Positions 52,638 to 62,794 are shown, numbered from the stretch's first letter. The stretch is DNA of 64,000 nucleotides from Pseudomonas fluorescens (GCF_902497745.1 NZ_CABVHJ010000002.1:124001-188000), one strand, 5' to 3'. Notes: generated by a model not told the origin, from the letters alone. Translations and numbers: made by a program.

Positions 52638-55217
52638 TTATTTCGATGTGTCTACGCTGGTAGAGCAAGAAAGCCGGTAATGCTCATAATTCAAATCCTT
52701 CAGTCTTTCTGGAAGCTTGTAAGGGGCGGGGCAACTTTTACCCTGCCACTTGATTGTGATGATGCCTTGATCTTTGGTAACAAGCGCTAACGCCTTGCCG
52801 GTGGGGTCGGAAAGTGCCAGTTGTTTACCATCGGCATCCATCAATACCGCTCCGAATGGGAGGGGGTTGCCCTCGGCATCGTAGAGTTCGAACTGGATCC
52901 GTCGACCTTTGCTGTCCTCGAAGCGCGCGAGCACTATTGAACCTCGTCTCGGTACGAGTTGTTGAGTGGCGTTGTCCAGTTCTATGTCACCGCCGAGATT
53001 TCGTGTGTCCAGTGTCACCCAATTCACGCGATAGGGCTGTGCGTTTGGAAGGACGGCATAGCCGTTGAGGCCGGTTTTCACGCCGGAGTAGCTGCTGACT
53101 TCTACCCCTGACATGCCAGGCACTTCCACCATTGCGAATGTTTCGCCGACGGTCTGGCCCATGTTGATTCCCCCCGCGTGGGCCACGATCGATCCGGCCG
53201 CGCTCAGGTTCTGTGATTCATAACCGCTGCCTCGGCTGTAGCCCAATCCCAGATCACCCATCGCTGTACGGGTACTCAGGCTAAGCGAGCCGGAGCGATC
53301 ACCTTGCACACTGCGCCCGGTCTGTACGGAGTAGTAGGTGTCACTGTCTTCAGTCAGATAACCATTGATCCCGGCTTGCGTACTGGTGCCGGTGTTTTGA
53401 TGATTGCTGGAAATATAGGCGCGAGGCGCGCGAGGTGTCGATCCGAGCGGGAATGAGATCGAAACGCTCAATTGGGTGTCGTGAGTGGTGTCACCGCGTG
53501 CGCCGAACTCCTCGGTTTTACTCAAGCTGATGTTGTAGTTCAGGTCGCGCCAATTGTTGTTGTAACCGGCGGAGAAGCTGCGCGAGCCACCGCGATCCCA
53601 ATAGCGCTGATCACTGGCATTCAAGTACAGCGAGCCGTACTGGCGCGCTTCGCCCAGGGTCTGGTTGACCGTGAGGTCGGTACGGGTTTTGGCGTTACCT
53701 GCGCGCCGTGTAGCGCCGGTGCTGGTGTCCTGAACGTGGTCGGTCAGCGTGCGGTAACCCTCGGTGGAATAACGATAGGCGGCGAGGGTGAAGCTGGTAT
53801 CGGTGCCGGTGAAGGTCTTTGCATAGAGCGCGCGCACGCTGCTGCCCTGGGTCGTTTTACCGAACGCCTTGCTGGACGATTGCGTGACGTCCAGCGACAT
53901 CGCGCCAATCGAAGTGTTCTTCGCCGCACCGACGGAAAGCGCCTTGAAACCATTGCTGGCCTGAATGCCGGCAATGCCTGTCAGGTTGCTGGTCAAGCCG
54001 TAGGCGAAAGTGCCGCCCAGGAAGGCCGGTTTGTCGTAGCCCTCGCTGTTGTTGTTGAATTTGCCGCTCGACAGGCTGTACTTCAACTGTCCCTCACGCA
54101 CCATCGTCGGCAGGGCGGAGAACGCCTGCCGGGTGACCTTGCGCCGACCATCCGCCTCGACAATGGTGATCTCCAGATCGCCATTGGAGCCCGATGGATA
54201 GATATCACTGATCTCGAACGGCCCCGGCGGCACGTTGGTGGTGTAAAGAATGTAGTTATCCTGGCGGACCTCGATCTTCGCATTGGTTTCAGCCACGCCA
54301 CGAATGATCGGCGCATAGCCGCGCTCGCTGTCTGCACGCATGCCCTCATCAGAGGCCACCTTGACGCCTTGATAGCGCACGCTGTCGAACAGGTCTGAGT
54401 CGGAAAAGATTTCACCCGCGCTCAGTTGCCCCTTGATCGCCGTGAGGTCGCGCTGGATGAACGTACGGTTGCTGACAAACCGATTGGGCCGGCCGGTGGC
54501 ACTGCTCAGGTTGGACTCGTTACGCAAACGCCAGGCACCGAAGTTGATGCCGTTGCGCAGCCCCAGATTATTGGAGATTTGCGTCGAGTAATCGGTTTTG
54601 CTGCGGGTGCTGCTCAACTGATAGTTGATGAATCCGGCGGCCACGCCATCGTCCCAAAGCTCTGGGTCAACATAGCCGCGCATGCCGCGTGCCATAGCAA
54701 CCTGCGGCACGCTGATATTGAGGCGCAGGCGGTTGGCGTCAAAACTGATACTGGCTTGCTCGATCATCGACGCAAGATCGTAGTGATCGGCAGGCCGTTG
54801 CTCATCAACCAGACCTTGCTCACGCAGTTTGCGCATGTCCACACCCAGCTGCTGTAACAATTCCAGGGTGATACGTGGCTCGACTTTGCCGTTGAGCGGG
54901 TTGGCCGCGAAATCAACGTCGCGACGACCGACCAGCGTGCCGTTGCTGAAAACGTCAACGCGATATCGGCCAGGCAGAACGCTGTTGGCATTCAACAAAG
55001 GCTGCAGATCGACCGCCGATGAACCTTCCAGAAACAAGGTATTGAACGCTTCACCCGCTACCGCGGCGGGAGCTTCGGCACCCATGGCGAATCCACAAAT
55101 GGCCATATTGATGGCAAAGCACAATGGATGCAGGCAGCCCAACGCCGGTTTGTTTTTATGGCGCGCAACGTGATGCTTTACACAACTTGAAGATGTGTGG
55201 TGTTGGGAGGAAAACAT
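52638..55217 (-). CDS. Fimbrial outer-membrane usher (FimD/PapC family)
   Basis: An 859-residue usher that assembles and exports pilin through the outer membrane. After a leader, the mature start FNTLFLEGSSAVDLQPLL and LPGRYRVDVFSNGTLVGRRDVDF form the chaperone-binding N-terminal domain. The 24-strand barrel with plug follows (e.g. YSQISNNLGLRNGINFG-like strands, PGPFEISDIYPSGSNGDLEITIVEADG). C-terminal domains include QLVPRRGSIVLARFEDSKGRR, PLPFGAVLMDADG and IKWQGKSCPAPYKLP. AAGG lies eight bases before the ATG. It is the last gene of pilin-chaperone-usher; no tip adhesin gene follows before the terminator. Confidence 0.95.
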   Translation of the reverse strand: MFSSQHHTSSSCVKHHVARHKNKPALGCLHPLCFAINMAICGFAMGAEAPAAVAGEAFNTLFLEGSSAVDLQPLLNANSVLPGRYRVDVFSNGTLVGRRDVDFAANPLNGKVEPRITLELLQQLGVDMRKLREQGLVDEQRPADHYDLASMIEQASISFDANRLRLNISVPQVAMARGMRGYVDPELWDDGVAAGFINYQLSSTRSKTDYSTQISNNLGLRNGINFGAWRLRNESNLSSATGRPNRFVSNRTFIQRDLTAIKGQLSAGEIFSDSDLFDSVRYQGVKVASDEGMRADSERGYAPIIRGVAETNAKIEVRQDNYILYTTNVPPGPFEISDIYPSGSNGDLEITIVEADGRRKVTRQAFSALPTMVREGQLKYSLSSGKFNNNSEGYDKPAFLGGTFAYGLTSNLTGIAGIQASNGFKALSVGAAKNTSIGAMSLDVTQSSSKAFGKTTQGSSVRALYAKTFTGTDTSFTLAAYRYSTEGYRTLTDHVQDTSTGATRRAGNAKTRTDLTVNQTLGEARQYGSLYLNASDQRYWDRGGSRSFSAGYNNNWRDLNYNISLSKTEEFGARGDTTHDTQLSVSISFPLGSTPRAPRAYISSNHQNTGTSTQAGINGYLTEDSDTYYSVQTGRSVQGDRSGSLSLSTRTAMGDLGLGYSRGSGYESQNLSAAGSIVAHAGGINMGQTVGETFAMVEVPGMSGVEVSSYSGVKTGLNGYAVLPNAQPYRVNWVTLDTRNLGGDIELDNATQQLVPRRGSIVLARFEDSKGRRIQFELYDAEGNPLPFGAVLMDADGKQLALSDPTGKALALVTKDQGIITIKWQGKSCPAPYKLPERLKDLNYEHYRLSCSTSVDTSK

Positions 55218-55303
55218 GCAATTTGCCTTATCAGTCCGTGTTGCTTCAACCGGAGTCCGGAACTCGTAAATAGCTTGTAAATTGGCGGGGTGGGGCGGGG
55301 AAG

Positions 55304-56053
55304 TTATTGGGCGGATGCATCTTTCACGCGCTCGGCATGACTTTCGGTAGCGCTCAGTGGTGCATCGAATCGTTGTTGTGCGCCGTAATCATTAATGGCT
55401 GAAAAAGTCAGGTGCGGAGATCCAGGTGGCAACTCTTTCAAGTTGAATGAACGAACTTCGCCGGGAACGATCATCGTCGAATCAATCACCAACTCTGCTT
55501 TTTTTCCTGCAGCGACTTTCAGGTCGGCTAGCGATACGTGGTAATTGCTTTGATTTTTAACTTTCAGTACCGACTTGCCAGCTTGCGTGACCAGTTGCCA
55601 TACCAGTTGCTCCGGCGCTTGCGCGGCGTCACCGGTGAGTCCGTTCGGGCGGAAAAAAACCTTGATGCGCTGACGTACCGCCAGTTGCAGCGTATTGACG
55701 TCGGCAGCACTGGCCTGAGGGATTTCCTGCACGTTCAGCCACACCACTGACTCTTTGTCCGCAGGCATGCCGCGGCCTTCATACAGAATCCTCAACAGTT
55801 GCTGTTGATTGGGTTCGAGTCGGGCCAGCGGTGGAGTCACCGCAAATGGCGGCGCGCTGCCAGCCGTGTCGCCGGCATCCAGCCACGATTGCGCCAGGAT
55901 GGTTTGCCCGCCGTTGCGCACGGTGACGTTTGCCTCTTTGTGCGCGCCATCGAAAATGATCCGGGTGGAACTCAAGGAGATGCTGGCGAATGCCGAGTGC
56001 GTCATCAACACCCCGGCAAGCCCCAGGCACAGCGGAAAATAGCGACTTAACAT
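55304..56053 (-). CDS. Periplasmic fimbrial chaperone (PapD/FimC family)
   Basis: A 249-residue chaperone with signal peptide (PLCLGLAGVLMTHSAFA). The two Ig domains show STRIIFDGAHKEANVTVRNGG, the conserved strand VWLNVQEIPQ, IKVFFRPNGL (pilin-binding Arg/Lys region) and the later NQSNYHVSLADLKV. It donates a strand to pilin subunits and delivers them to the usher. The ATG at 56053 is chosen because the signal peptide starts there; an earlier in-frame GTG adds 13 polar residues. Second gene of the operon. Confidence 0.94.
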   Translation of the reverse strand: MLSRYFPLCLGLAGVLMTHSAFASISLSSTRIIFDGAHKEANVTVRNGGQTILAQSWLDAGDTAGSAPPFAVTPPLARLEPNQQQLLRILYEGRGMPADKESVVWLNVQEIPQASAADVNTLQLAVRQRIKVFFRPNGLTGDAAQAPEQLVWQLVTQAGKSVLKVKNQSNYHVSLADLKVAAGKKAELVIDSTMIVPGEVRSFNLKELPPGSPHLTFSAINDYGAQQRFDAPLSATESHAERVKDASAQ

Positions 56054-56121
56054 AGTTTTCACCGATTGATCTGGTGGGGAAGGACGAGGCACAGCGGCCC
56101 CGTCCAGGTATTACGCGCTGC

Positions 56122-56727
56122 TTATTCGTATTCGAGAACGAACGGCAGAGTGGCGTTACCGGTACCTGCAGTAGCGGTGGTCTTGTCGCCGGTGGTGACG
56201 TAAGCGGCTGCGAAGGACAGGGTGCCGTCGCCGCCAGTGGTGCCGTCGCCAGTCAGGCTGGTCTGTACTTTGGCTGTGGCTTCGGAGCTCAGGTCGATCA
56301 ACTGGCCGTTGCTGTCCAGCAGCGCGATACCTACGCCTTTGGCCGCATCAGTACCTTGCAGCTTGAGAACTTTCTTGCCATCAACCAGGCCCGAACCGCC
56401 GTTGACGGTTGGTTTGAACAGCATCGACACCTTGGTGCCGGCGTTGCAGTTCACTTTCAGGTTGAAATCGTTGGCAGCCACGCGACCAGCACCCGGGGCA
56501 GAATCGGTGCCCATGTCTTTGATCGATACGCTGCCCATGTCCACAGCGATCATCTTGTCGTTACCCGAAGCGCCATCTACCGAGCACGCGTCGTTGTTGA
56601 TGACGCCGGTGAAACTGATTTGACCGCTGCCGCCCTTGACGGCTTTAGCGGCTTCTTCTGCAGCCAGTGCGCCAGTGGAGGCAGCCAGTACGGAAAGAGT
56701 GAGTACTGCGAAAGCGAACTTTTTCAT
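56122..56727 (-). CDS. Major type 1-like fimbrial subunit (pilin)
   Basis: A 201-residue pilin. Signal peptide MKKFAFAVLTLSVLAASTGALAA; mature protein with GQISFTGVINNDACSV, the first of the paired cysteines (the second in LKVNCNAG), and the C-terminal beta-strand ATLPFVLEYE with penultimate Tyr needed for chaperone binding. It is the first gene of the pilin-chaperone-usher operon. Upstream on the minus strand is one copy of the TRAGACAADTCTCA box plus a -10 at fixed spacing. Confidence 0.93.
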   Translation of the reverse strand: MKKFAFAVLTLSVLAASTGALAAEEAAKAVKGGSGQISFTGVINNDACSVDGASGNDKMIAVDMGSVSIKDMGTDSAPGAGRVAANDFNLKVNCNAGTKVSMLFKPTVNGGSGLVDGKKVLKLQGTDAAKGVGIALLDSNGQLIDLSSEATAKVQTSLTGDGTTGGDGTLSFAAAYVTTGDKTTATAGTGNATLPFVLEYE

Positions 56728-56775
56728 GTTTATATCCGAAGTTATTGTGAAGTGCTGCATTTGAAATGCCTGGCC

Positions 56776-56818
56776 ATCTTAGGTCGGTGATGGCGGTGGG
56801 TCTTTGAGATTTGTCTTA
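56776..56818 (-). promoter_or_regulatory. RcsB-type box and -10 of the fimbrial operon (copy B)
   Basis: On the minus strand, TAAGACAAATCTCA (56818-56805), 23 bp, then TAAGAT (56781-56776). No -35-like hexamer fits, which suggests an activator-dependent promoter with the box centred near -42. A and B share 20 of 25 bases including flanks. Confidence 0.65.
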
Positions 56819-56896
56819 AAGCGTGGCAAGTGCGAGTTATTCAGCAATATCGGAAGTGCGTGTTTATATTTTCAGTCAATTGTATGGCGGACTAAA

Positions 56897-56939
56897 TGAG
56901 ACAATTCTCAAAGTCGCACGGGCTCTGTCTGGTTAGTAT
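56897..56939 (+). promoter_or_regulatory. RcsB-type box and -10 facing the REC-EAL gene (copy A)
   Basis: TGAGACAATTCTCA (56897-56910), 23 bp, TAGTAT (56934-56939). The start codon of the REC-EAL gene is 112 bp further on, giving a leader of about 105 nt. Confidence 0.6.
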
Positions 56940-57051
56940 TCGCGGACGCAGAAATTCTCAGTCAATGCAAAGTTTGTGAACGGTCTTTCTGCTTGAAAGA
57001 TAATTCAGACTTTTTTGCTATTAATGGCTGATAGAAAGAGGTTCCCGGTTT

Positions 57052-58272
57052 GTGAACACGCTTCGTATATTGGTATTGGAAGATCACGCCTTCCAGCGCA
57101 CGGCTGCGGTCAGCGCGCTTAATAGTCTGGGTTACAAAAATATCTTTCAGGCAGCTGACGGAAAGGATGCGCTGGCTGTGATCTCCCAGGCAGGAGGTGT
57201 GGACGTTGCGTTGTGTGATTTGAGCATGGCCGGGATGGATGGCTTGACCTTTTTGCGCCTGGCGAGAGAGGCCGGATTGATTCGCGCAGTGATCATCTGC
57301 AGTTCATTGCCTGAAGACTTGTTGCGCACGGTCGATCGAATTGTCACGTTGCAGGGCCTGGAATTACTCGGCAGTGTCGCAAAGCCGTTGATGGTCGATG
57401 TGCTGGCGCCATTGCTGGCTCGCTATCGGCCGCACAGCCAGGTCGATGCCAAACTCGCGGAAAGTCATCTCGATCAGCCTACGGAGAACGAAGTACTGGA
57501 AGCGATACGCCGGCAGGAATTTCGCGCGTACTTCCAGCCCAAGTTTCATCTGCGCAGTGGTGAGGTGGATGGCGCCGAGGTACTGGTGCGCTGGCAAAGC
57601 CCCAGTCGCGGGCTGCTTTCACCGGGTATGTTTCTGCCAACGATCGAGCGTTGCGGACTGCTCGACGAAATGTTTTTCAGCCTGCTCACGCAAGGGCTGA
57701 GTCTGCAGCGTTTTGTGCAGTCCCACGGCAAGCCGTTCAAGCTCGCCTTCAATCTCGACGTCACGCAGATGGCCAACCCGAATCTCGTCGACCGGATCAA
57801 GGCGCTGTTGCGCATTCACGGCGCCTCGCCAGCCGGGCTCATATTCGAGCTGACGGAAACCGGTCTGCTGCAGATGCCCGAGATCAGCATGGAAAACATG
57901 GTGCGTCTGCGCATGCTCGGCTTCAGCCTGGCGATCGATGATTTCGGTGTCGGCTACTCTTCGCTGGAGCGACTGTGTCAGATGCCGTTCAACGAAATCA
58001 AACTCGACGCCGGTTTCGTGCAGAATTTCCAGCAGGCTCGCTACAGTGCGGTTATCCACGGTGCACTGGCCCTGGCGCGCGAGCTGGACATGCGAGTGGT
58101 CGCAGAAGGCATTGAAACCGCAGATCAGGTCCATCACCTGGCTCGACTTGGTTGCCAGTGGGGGCAGGGCTTCTTCTATGCTCGACCCATGAATTGGGCG
58201 CACCTGGTCGATTGGCGTTTTGAGGGGCAAAAATCGTCCTGGCGCCGGGCAATAGGCACGTCCGACCTTTGA
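57052..58272 (+). CDS. REC-EAL response regulator, RocR/PvrR-like c-di-GMP phosphodiesterase
   Basis: A 406-residue protein. The receiver domain (1-125) has the acidic pair in LVLEDHAF and phosphoacceptor Asp56 (ALCDLSMAG). The EAL domain (about 150-390) keeps ligands for catalysis: EVLVRW (variant of EAL), ELTE, DDFGVGYSSL, KLD and EGIET. It should hydrolyse c-di-GMP under receiver control. Domain order matches RocR and PvrR, which in P. aeruginosa control cup fimbriae. Start is GTG with an AGAGG site. First gene of the signalling block divergent from fimbriae. Confidence 0.94.
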   Translation: MNTLRILVLEDHAFQRTAAVSALNSLGYKNIFQAADGKDALAVISQAGGVDVALCDLSMAGMDGLTFLRLAREAGLIRAVIICSSLPEDLLRTVDRIVTLQGLELLGSVAKPLMVDVLAPLLARYRPHSQVDAKLAESHLDQPTENEVLEAIRRQEFRAYFQPKFHLRSGEVDGAEVLVRWQSPSRGLLSPGMFLPTIERCGLLDEMFFSLLTQGLSLQRFVQSHGKPFKLAFNLDVTQMANPNLVDRIKALLRIHGASPAGLIFELTETGLLQMPEISMENMVRLRMLGFSLAIDDFGVGYSSLERLCQMPFNEIKLDAGFVQNFQQARYSAVIHGALALARELDMRVVAEGIETADQVHHLARLGCQWGQGFFYARPMNWAHLVDWRFEGQKSSWRRAIGTSDL

Positions 58273-58446
58273 TCCGCGCGCGCGGTCTGACTTTTGGGAC
58301 AAAGCCCTATTTCTTCACGTCTTCAAAACAATCATCATGTGCCGAGAAATCAATCAGATGCACCTGAAAGCTTCGGTGATGCCCGGGATCGGCTGCGGTT
58401 GCCAAGTGCTGATGATCCTTCAACCCTCCTCATCATGGAGCTGTTC

Positions 58447-59154
58447 ATGCATTGGTCAGTCGTGAATCCGTTACGCGTTGCCATCCTTGATGATCACTCG
58501 CTCATACGTCTGGCGATGAAATCGCGGCTGACGCGCGAAGCCGAGTTCAATGTCGTGGGCGTGTACGCGAGCAGCGCGCAGTTGCTCGCTGGATTGCGCG
58601 AGGTCGAAATCGACCTGCTGATACTCGACTACAAGCTGCACGATGGCGAGTTGGACGGGCTTAATCTGATTCGTCTGCTGCGCAAGCAATATCCAGACAT
58701 GCGCATCCTCGTCTCATCCTCCGAAGAGCGCCCGGCAGTAGTAAACATGGCGATCGGAGCGGGCGTCAGCGGATTCTTCGGCAAGTCCCAGCCAGTCGAT
58801 GACCTGATCACGGGCATCCGCTGCGCAGCGTCCGGCCAGTTGTACCTGTCGCCGGCAATGGCCTTCGAACTTGATGTGCTGCCTGTATCGGTCGATGAGC
58901 CTGCTGGTGCCAATGATGACGGCGCGGCGCACAGCGACGATTTTCTGAGCAATCCTTTGTTGTCGCCGAAGGAGAAAGAAGTCTTGCGCTGCTGCCTTGA
59001 GGGCATGGGGGTGACGCAGATCGCTTTGAAGTTCTCGCGCAGTCGCAAAACCATCAGTGGGCAAAAACAGGCCGCTTTCAAAAAGCTTGGCATTCGTGGT
59101 GATGCAGAGCTGTTCAAGTTGCAGCACAGCCTGACAGCCGACAACCAGGGATAA
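58447..59154 (+). CDS. LuxR/NarL-type response regulator, RcsB/RocA-like
   Basis: A 235-residue response regulator. The receiver (1-125) has VAILDDHSLIRLAMKSRL and phosphoacceptor Asp61. The C-terminal helix-turn-helix LLSPKEKEVLRCCLEGMGVTQIALKFSRSRKTISGQKQAAFKKLGIRGDAELFKL closely follows RcsB (LSPKExEVLR...VTxIAxKxxRSxKTISxQKxxA). Start ATG 58447 has GGAG six bases upstream; an ATG at 58435 is also in frame. It is the best candidate to bind the three local boxes. The hybrid-kinase gene follows after 7 bp. Confidence 0.92.
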   Translation: MHWSVVNPLRVAILDDHSLIRLAMKSRLTREAEFNVVGVYASSAQLLAGLREVEIDLLILDYKLHDGELDGLNLIRLLRKQYPDMRILVSSSEERPAVVNMAIGAGVSGFFGKSQPVDDLITGIRCAASGQLYLSPAMAFELDVLPVSVDEPAGANDDGAAHSDDFLSNPLLSPKEKEVLRCCLEGMGVTQIALKFSRSRKTISGQKQAAFKKLGIRGDAELFKLQHSLTADNQG

Positions 59155-59161
59155 CTCGCTT

Positions 59162-62100
59162 ATGTTTCATCTGTTGCGCGGTGTTTTGCTCGTCAGTGTG
59201 CTTTTCGTATTCGGTAGCGGGTCGTTGTGGGCAGCAGAGCCGCGCACTCTGCAGGTGTTCGGTCGATCGGACTGCAAGGAGGTGCAAGTCGATCTGGGCA
59301 ATGAAGACTGGAGTTGGCTACGGCAGAAACGCAGCCTCGTATTGGGATCGGCGCTTCCGGATTTTCCGCCCTATGTCATGACCGCAAGCGGTACGCGTTA
59401 TGAGGGGATTGCCGCCGACATTGCCTGCATTATCGGCCAGGCCTTGCATGTCGAAGTTACCGTCAAGGCTTATCCTGACCGTCGCGACGCCATGGCGGCG
59501 CTTGAACGCGGCGACATCGACATGTTGGGCAGCTCCAACAGTTTCGAGTTGATCGACGGCCTCGTCACGCTCAGCAAACCTTATGTCGAAGACGTGCCGG
59601 CGATGTTCATGCGCGGCGATGATCGGCGACCGATGCCGGCCAATCTGGCCGGTTTGCGTATTGCGGTTGCCGACGATTACCTGCCATCCAGTCAGTTGCA
59701 TGGGCTGTATCCCAACGCCGAATTCGTGCTTTTTCCGTCGAACGAGTTGGCACTGGCTGCGCTGGCCTTTGGCAAAGTCGATCTGTTTATGGGCGACACG
59801 GTGTCCAGCAATTATCTGATCAACCTCAACTACTTCAACTATGTGCGCCTGCACTCTTTCGTCAAAACGCAAACCAGCGGTTTCAGCTTTGCCCTGCGCC
59901 GAGGTAATGATCAATTGCTGCGTCTGATCGACTCGGTCATTGAGTCGATGGGTGAGGGCAAGATAGCCGAAATCTCCAAGCGCTGGTCCGGTGGTGGCGG
60001 GGCACTGACACCCAAACGTATCGATCTGACACCCGGCGAAGAACGCTGGCTTGAGCAGCACCCGGTCGCGCGGTTCGTGATCAATGACGATCAGGCGCCA
60101 TTTGCGTTCTTTGATGGCGATGGCAATTTTGGCGGGATCGGCGCCGATCTGCTGGAGCTGATTCAGCGGCGCACTGGTTTGCAGATCGATGTAGAGCGCA
60201 CCGACAGCTTTTCCAGCTTGAGCACGCGCCTGCTTGATGGCAGCGCCGATATCTCGTTGCTGACACCAACCGTCTCCCGTGAAGTCGGTATGCGTTTCAC
60301 CCACCCGTTCCTTGCCAGTCCCTTTGTGATTGTCACCGCCAAGGACGCTGGCGCGCCTTCAAGCCTGCAGGAGCTACGCGGCAAGCGTGTCGCCGTCCCC
60401 GAAAGCTCGGCGGAGCGTGAGCTGCTCAAGGATTATCCCGACATTGAAATTGTCGACAGCGAGACCGTGCTGGGCGCTCTGGCTGACGTGAAGGACGGGC
60501 GAGCAGACGCGATGATTACCACGTTGCACAGTGCGCGTTACTACATCGCTCACATCTACAGCGACAGTTTGCGCATCTCCAACATCGTCGGCATGAACAA
60601 GGGTTTCCTCGCCTTCGCCGCCCGACGCGCCGATACCGAACTGGTCAGCATTCTGAACAAGGCCCTGCTGAGCATTCCACCCGATGAGCTGGACGTGATT
60701 CTCAACCGTTGGCGCCCCATCGCTGCGTTCTCGGGCCTGTCATGGCGCGATTACAAGACGTTGATCTACCAGATCAGCGCTGGCGCATTCCTGATCATCC
60801 TCGGATCGCTGGCGTGGAATTTCTATATTCGCCGGCAGATCCGCGAGCGCAGTCGGGCAGAGCGCTTGCTCGGCGATCAACTGAAGTTCATGGGGGCGCT
60901 GATCAACGGCACGCCGCATCCCATTTACGTTCGCGATCGGGAAGGTCGGCTTGTCACCTGCAATAACAATTATCTGCAGACGTTTGGCCTGTTGGAAAAG
61001 GACGTGATTGGCAAGACCGTGCTCGAAAGCGGCAAGCGCAATCGCCAGGAAGCGTTGCAATTTCACGATGACTATCTGCGCGTCATCGAGCGGGACGAAC
61101 CTTACGAGGTGGATCGCACGCTGCATGTCGGTGATACGCGGCTGATCATTTATCACTGGATTCAGCCTTATCACGACACAACGGGGGAAGTCAGAGGCGT
61201 GATCTGCGGCTGGATCGACATCAGCGAACGCCGCGAACTGATCGAGGAGTTGCGTTCGGCGAAAGAGCTGGCCGATGAGTCGAGCCGCGCCAAAACCACA
61301 TTCCTGGCGACCATGAGCCACGAAATCCGTACGCCGATGAGCGCCGTGATCGGCATGCTTGAACTCACACTCAAGCGCGCCGAGCAGGGCCACTTCGATC
61401 GACCGGCGATTGAAGTGGCCTACGACTCGGCCAAAGGCCTGCTGGAGCTGATCGGCGATATCCTCGATGTGGTTCGCATCGAGTCTGGGCATGTCAGTCT
61501 TTCGCCCAAACGTGCCAACCTGCGCGAACTGGTCGAATCCGTAGCGCGGGTCTTCGACGGCCTGGCCAGGCAGAAGAGTCTGGTGTTGAAGCTCGATATC
61601 GACGCCACTGTCGGCTGTGACGTCCTGGTTGATCCGATGCGCTTCCAGCAGGTGCTCTCGAACCTGGTCGGCAATGCCATCAAGTTTACCGATACCGGGC
61701 ATGTCAGCGTCTCGATTCGCGGCCAACGCCTTGCTGACGAACGTTTGCAGGTCGACTTGAAAGTCGAGGACACCGGCATCGGCATTTCCAGTGCCGATCT
61801 GCAGAACCTGTTCCAGCCGTTTTCGCAAGCCAATCACGGCCCCTCGAACCGGGGCGGTACCGGTCTGGGATTGGCGATTTCACGTTCGCTGTGCGAGTTG
61901 ATGGGCGGGCGGCTGAACATCACCAGTACGCTGGGCAAAGGCACCTGCCTGGAAGTATCGCTGTTCTTCAATATCCTCAGTCCGCTCGGCGGCAAGGTGC
62001 TGCCTGTTTCGGTTGTCCAGGACAAGCCAGTGCCGACGCTGCGGATTCTGGTAGTGGATGACCAGAGTGCCAACCGCCTGTTGCTGACGCAGCAGCTCAG

Positions 62101-62794
62101 CTTTCTTGGCCAGGCGGTGCGTGACGCTGCCGATGGAGCGCAGGCATTGGCGTTGTGGCGCTCGGAACCGTTCGACATTGTGATCACGGACTGCAACATG
62201 CCGGTCATGAACGGCTATGAACTGGCCCGCACCATTCGCCAGGACGAACGCGACAGTGGTGGCGCGCCGTGTATCGTCTTGGGCTTCACAGCCAACGCAC
62301 AGCCGGAAGAAAAAGTGAAATGCCGAGAGGCGGGGATGGACGACTGTCTGTTCAAACCGATCAGCCTCAGTACCTTGTCGACCATGCTTGCCGGCTGGGA
62401 AAAGAATATCGAAACCGAGCCAGTTGAAAGCCCGCCTGCGGCGGGTATCAAGGAGCTGGGATCGATTCGCGAGCGTCTGACCGAGCTCACCGGAGGCGAT
62501 CTCGACATGATGAAAGAACTGCTGCGCGAGGCGCTGTCGAGTTGCGAGAAGGATCTGGAGGAGCTGCATTCGCTGATACCCGAAAGCGATCCCGGTTTGT
62601 TGGCTGACCTGGCACATCGGATCAAGGGCGCAGCGCGCATCGTCGCCGAACATCAGGTCATCGAGGCGTGTAACGACCTTGAGGCCGAGTGCGAAGCGCC
62701 GGTCATCGATCCACTGGATATCAATCGCAGCGCGTTGAAGCTTGAGCATGCACAGGCTGATCTGATCAAGAAAATAAAACGGGTCGAGCTGTAA
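59162..62794 (+). CDS. Hybrid sensor kinase with two solute-binding domains (RocS/BvgS type)
   Basis: A 1210-residue membrane sensor. After a signal segment, two periplasmic SBP_bac_3 domains (about 52-277, 293-520), a membrane helix (530-557), PAS (570-690), HisKA with His720 (TMSHEIRTPMSAV), HATPase (DTGIGI, GTGLGLAI), receiver with Asp1010 (VITDCNMPV) and HPt with His1152 (LAHRIKGAAR). All four phosphorelay residues are present. It would sense a small ligand and pass phosphate through its HPt to the RcsB-like regulator and/or REC-EAL protein. The architecture matches RocS1 and BvgS. Confidence 0.95.
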   Translation: MFHLLRGVLLVSVLFVFGSGSLWAAEPRTLQVFGRSDCKEVQVDLGNEDWSWLRQKRSLVLGSALPDFPPYVMTASGTRYEGIAADIACIIGQALHVEVTVKAYPDRRDAMAALERGDIDMLGSSNSFELIDGLVTLSKPYVEDVPAMFMRGDDRRPMPANLAGLRIAVADDYLPSSQLHGLYPNAEFVLFPSNELALAALAFGKVDLFMGDTVSSNYLINLNYFNYVRLHSFVKTQTSGFSFALRRGNDQLLRLIDSVIESMGEGKIAEISKRWSGGGGALTPKRIDLTPGEERWLEQHPVARFVINDDQAPFAFFDGDGNFGGIGADLLELIQRRTGLQIDVERTDSFSSLSTRLLDGSADISLLTPTVSREVGMRFTHPFLASPFVIVTAKDAGAPSSLQELRGKRVAVPESSAERELLKDYPDIEIVDSETVLGALADVKDGRADAMITTLHSARYYIAHIYSDSLRISNIVGMNKGFLAFAARRADTELVSILNKALLSIPPDELDVILNRWRPIAAFSGLSWRDYKTLIYQISAGAFLIILGSLAWNFYIRRQIRERSRAERLLGDQLKFMGALINGTPHPIYVRDREGRLVTCNNNYLQTFGLLEKDVIGKTVLESGKRNRQEALQFHDDYLRVIERDEPYEVDRTLHVGDTRLIIYHWIQPYHDTTGEVRGVICGWIDISERRELIEELRSAKELADESSRAKTTFLATMSHEIRTPMSAVIGMLELTLKRAEQGHFDRPAIEVAYDSAKGLLELIGDILDVVRIESGHVSLSPKRANLRELVESVARVFDGLARQKSLVLKLDIDATVGCDVLVDPMRFQQVLSNLVGNAIKFTDTGHVSVSIRGQRLADERLQVDLKVEDTGIGISSADLQNLFQPFSQANHGPSNRGGTGLGLAISRSLCELMGGRLNITSTLGKGTCLEVSLFFNILSPLGGKVLPVSVVQDKPVPTLRILVVDDQSANRLLLTQQLSFLGQAVRDAADGAQALALWRSEPFDIVITDCNMPVMNGYELARTIRQDERDSGGAPCIVLGFTANAQPEEKVKCREAGMDDCLFKPISLSTLSTMLAGWEKNIETEPVESPPAAGIKELGSIRERLTELTGGDLDMMKELLREALSSCEKDLEELHSLIPESDPGLLADLAHRIKGAARIVAEHQVIEACNDLEAECEAPVIDPLDINRSALKLEHAQADLIKKIKRVEL

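Larger units (their letters stand above)
56728..57051. promoter_or_regulatory. 324-bp divergent control region of fimbrial and signalling genes
   Basis: It is A+T-rich and contains boxes A (56897-56910, plus) and B (56818-56805, minus) in back-to-back orientation. TCAGTCAAT also occurs twice (near 56873 and 56959). No coding sequence seen. Confidence 0.6.

Noticed and set aside
57541..57605. EVL instead of EAL in the c-di-GMP phosphodiesterase domain
   Set aside because: The ExLxR pattern, DDFG, KLD and EGIET residues are intact, and such variants occur in active enzymes, so I do not call it degenerate.
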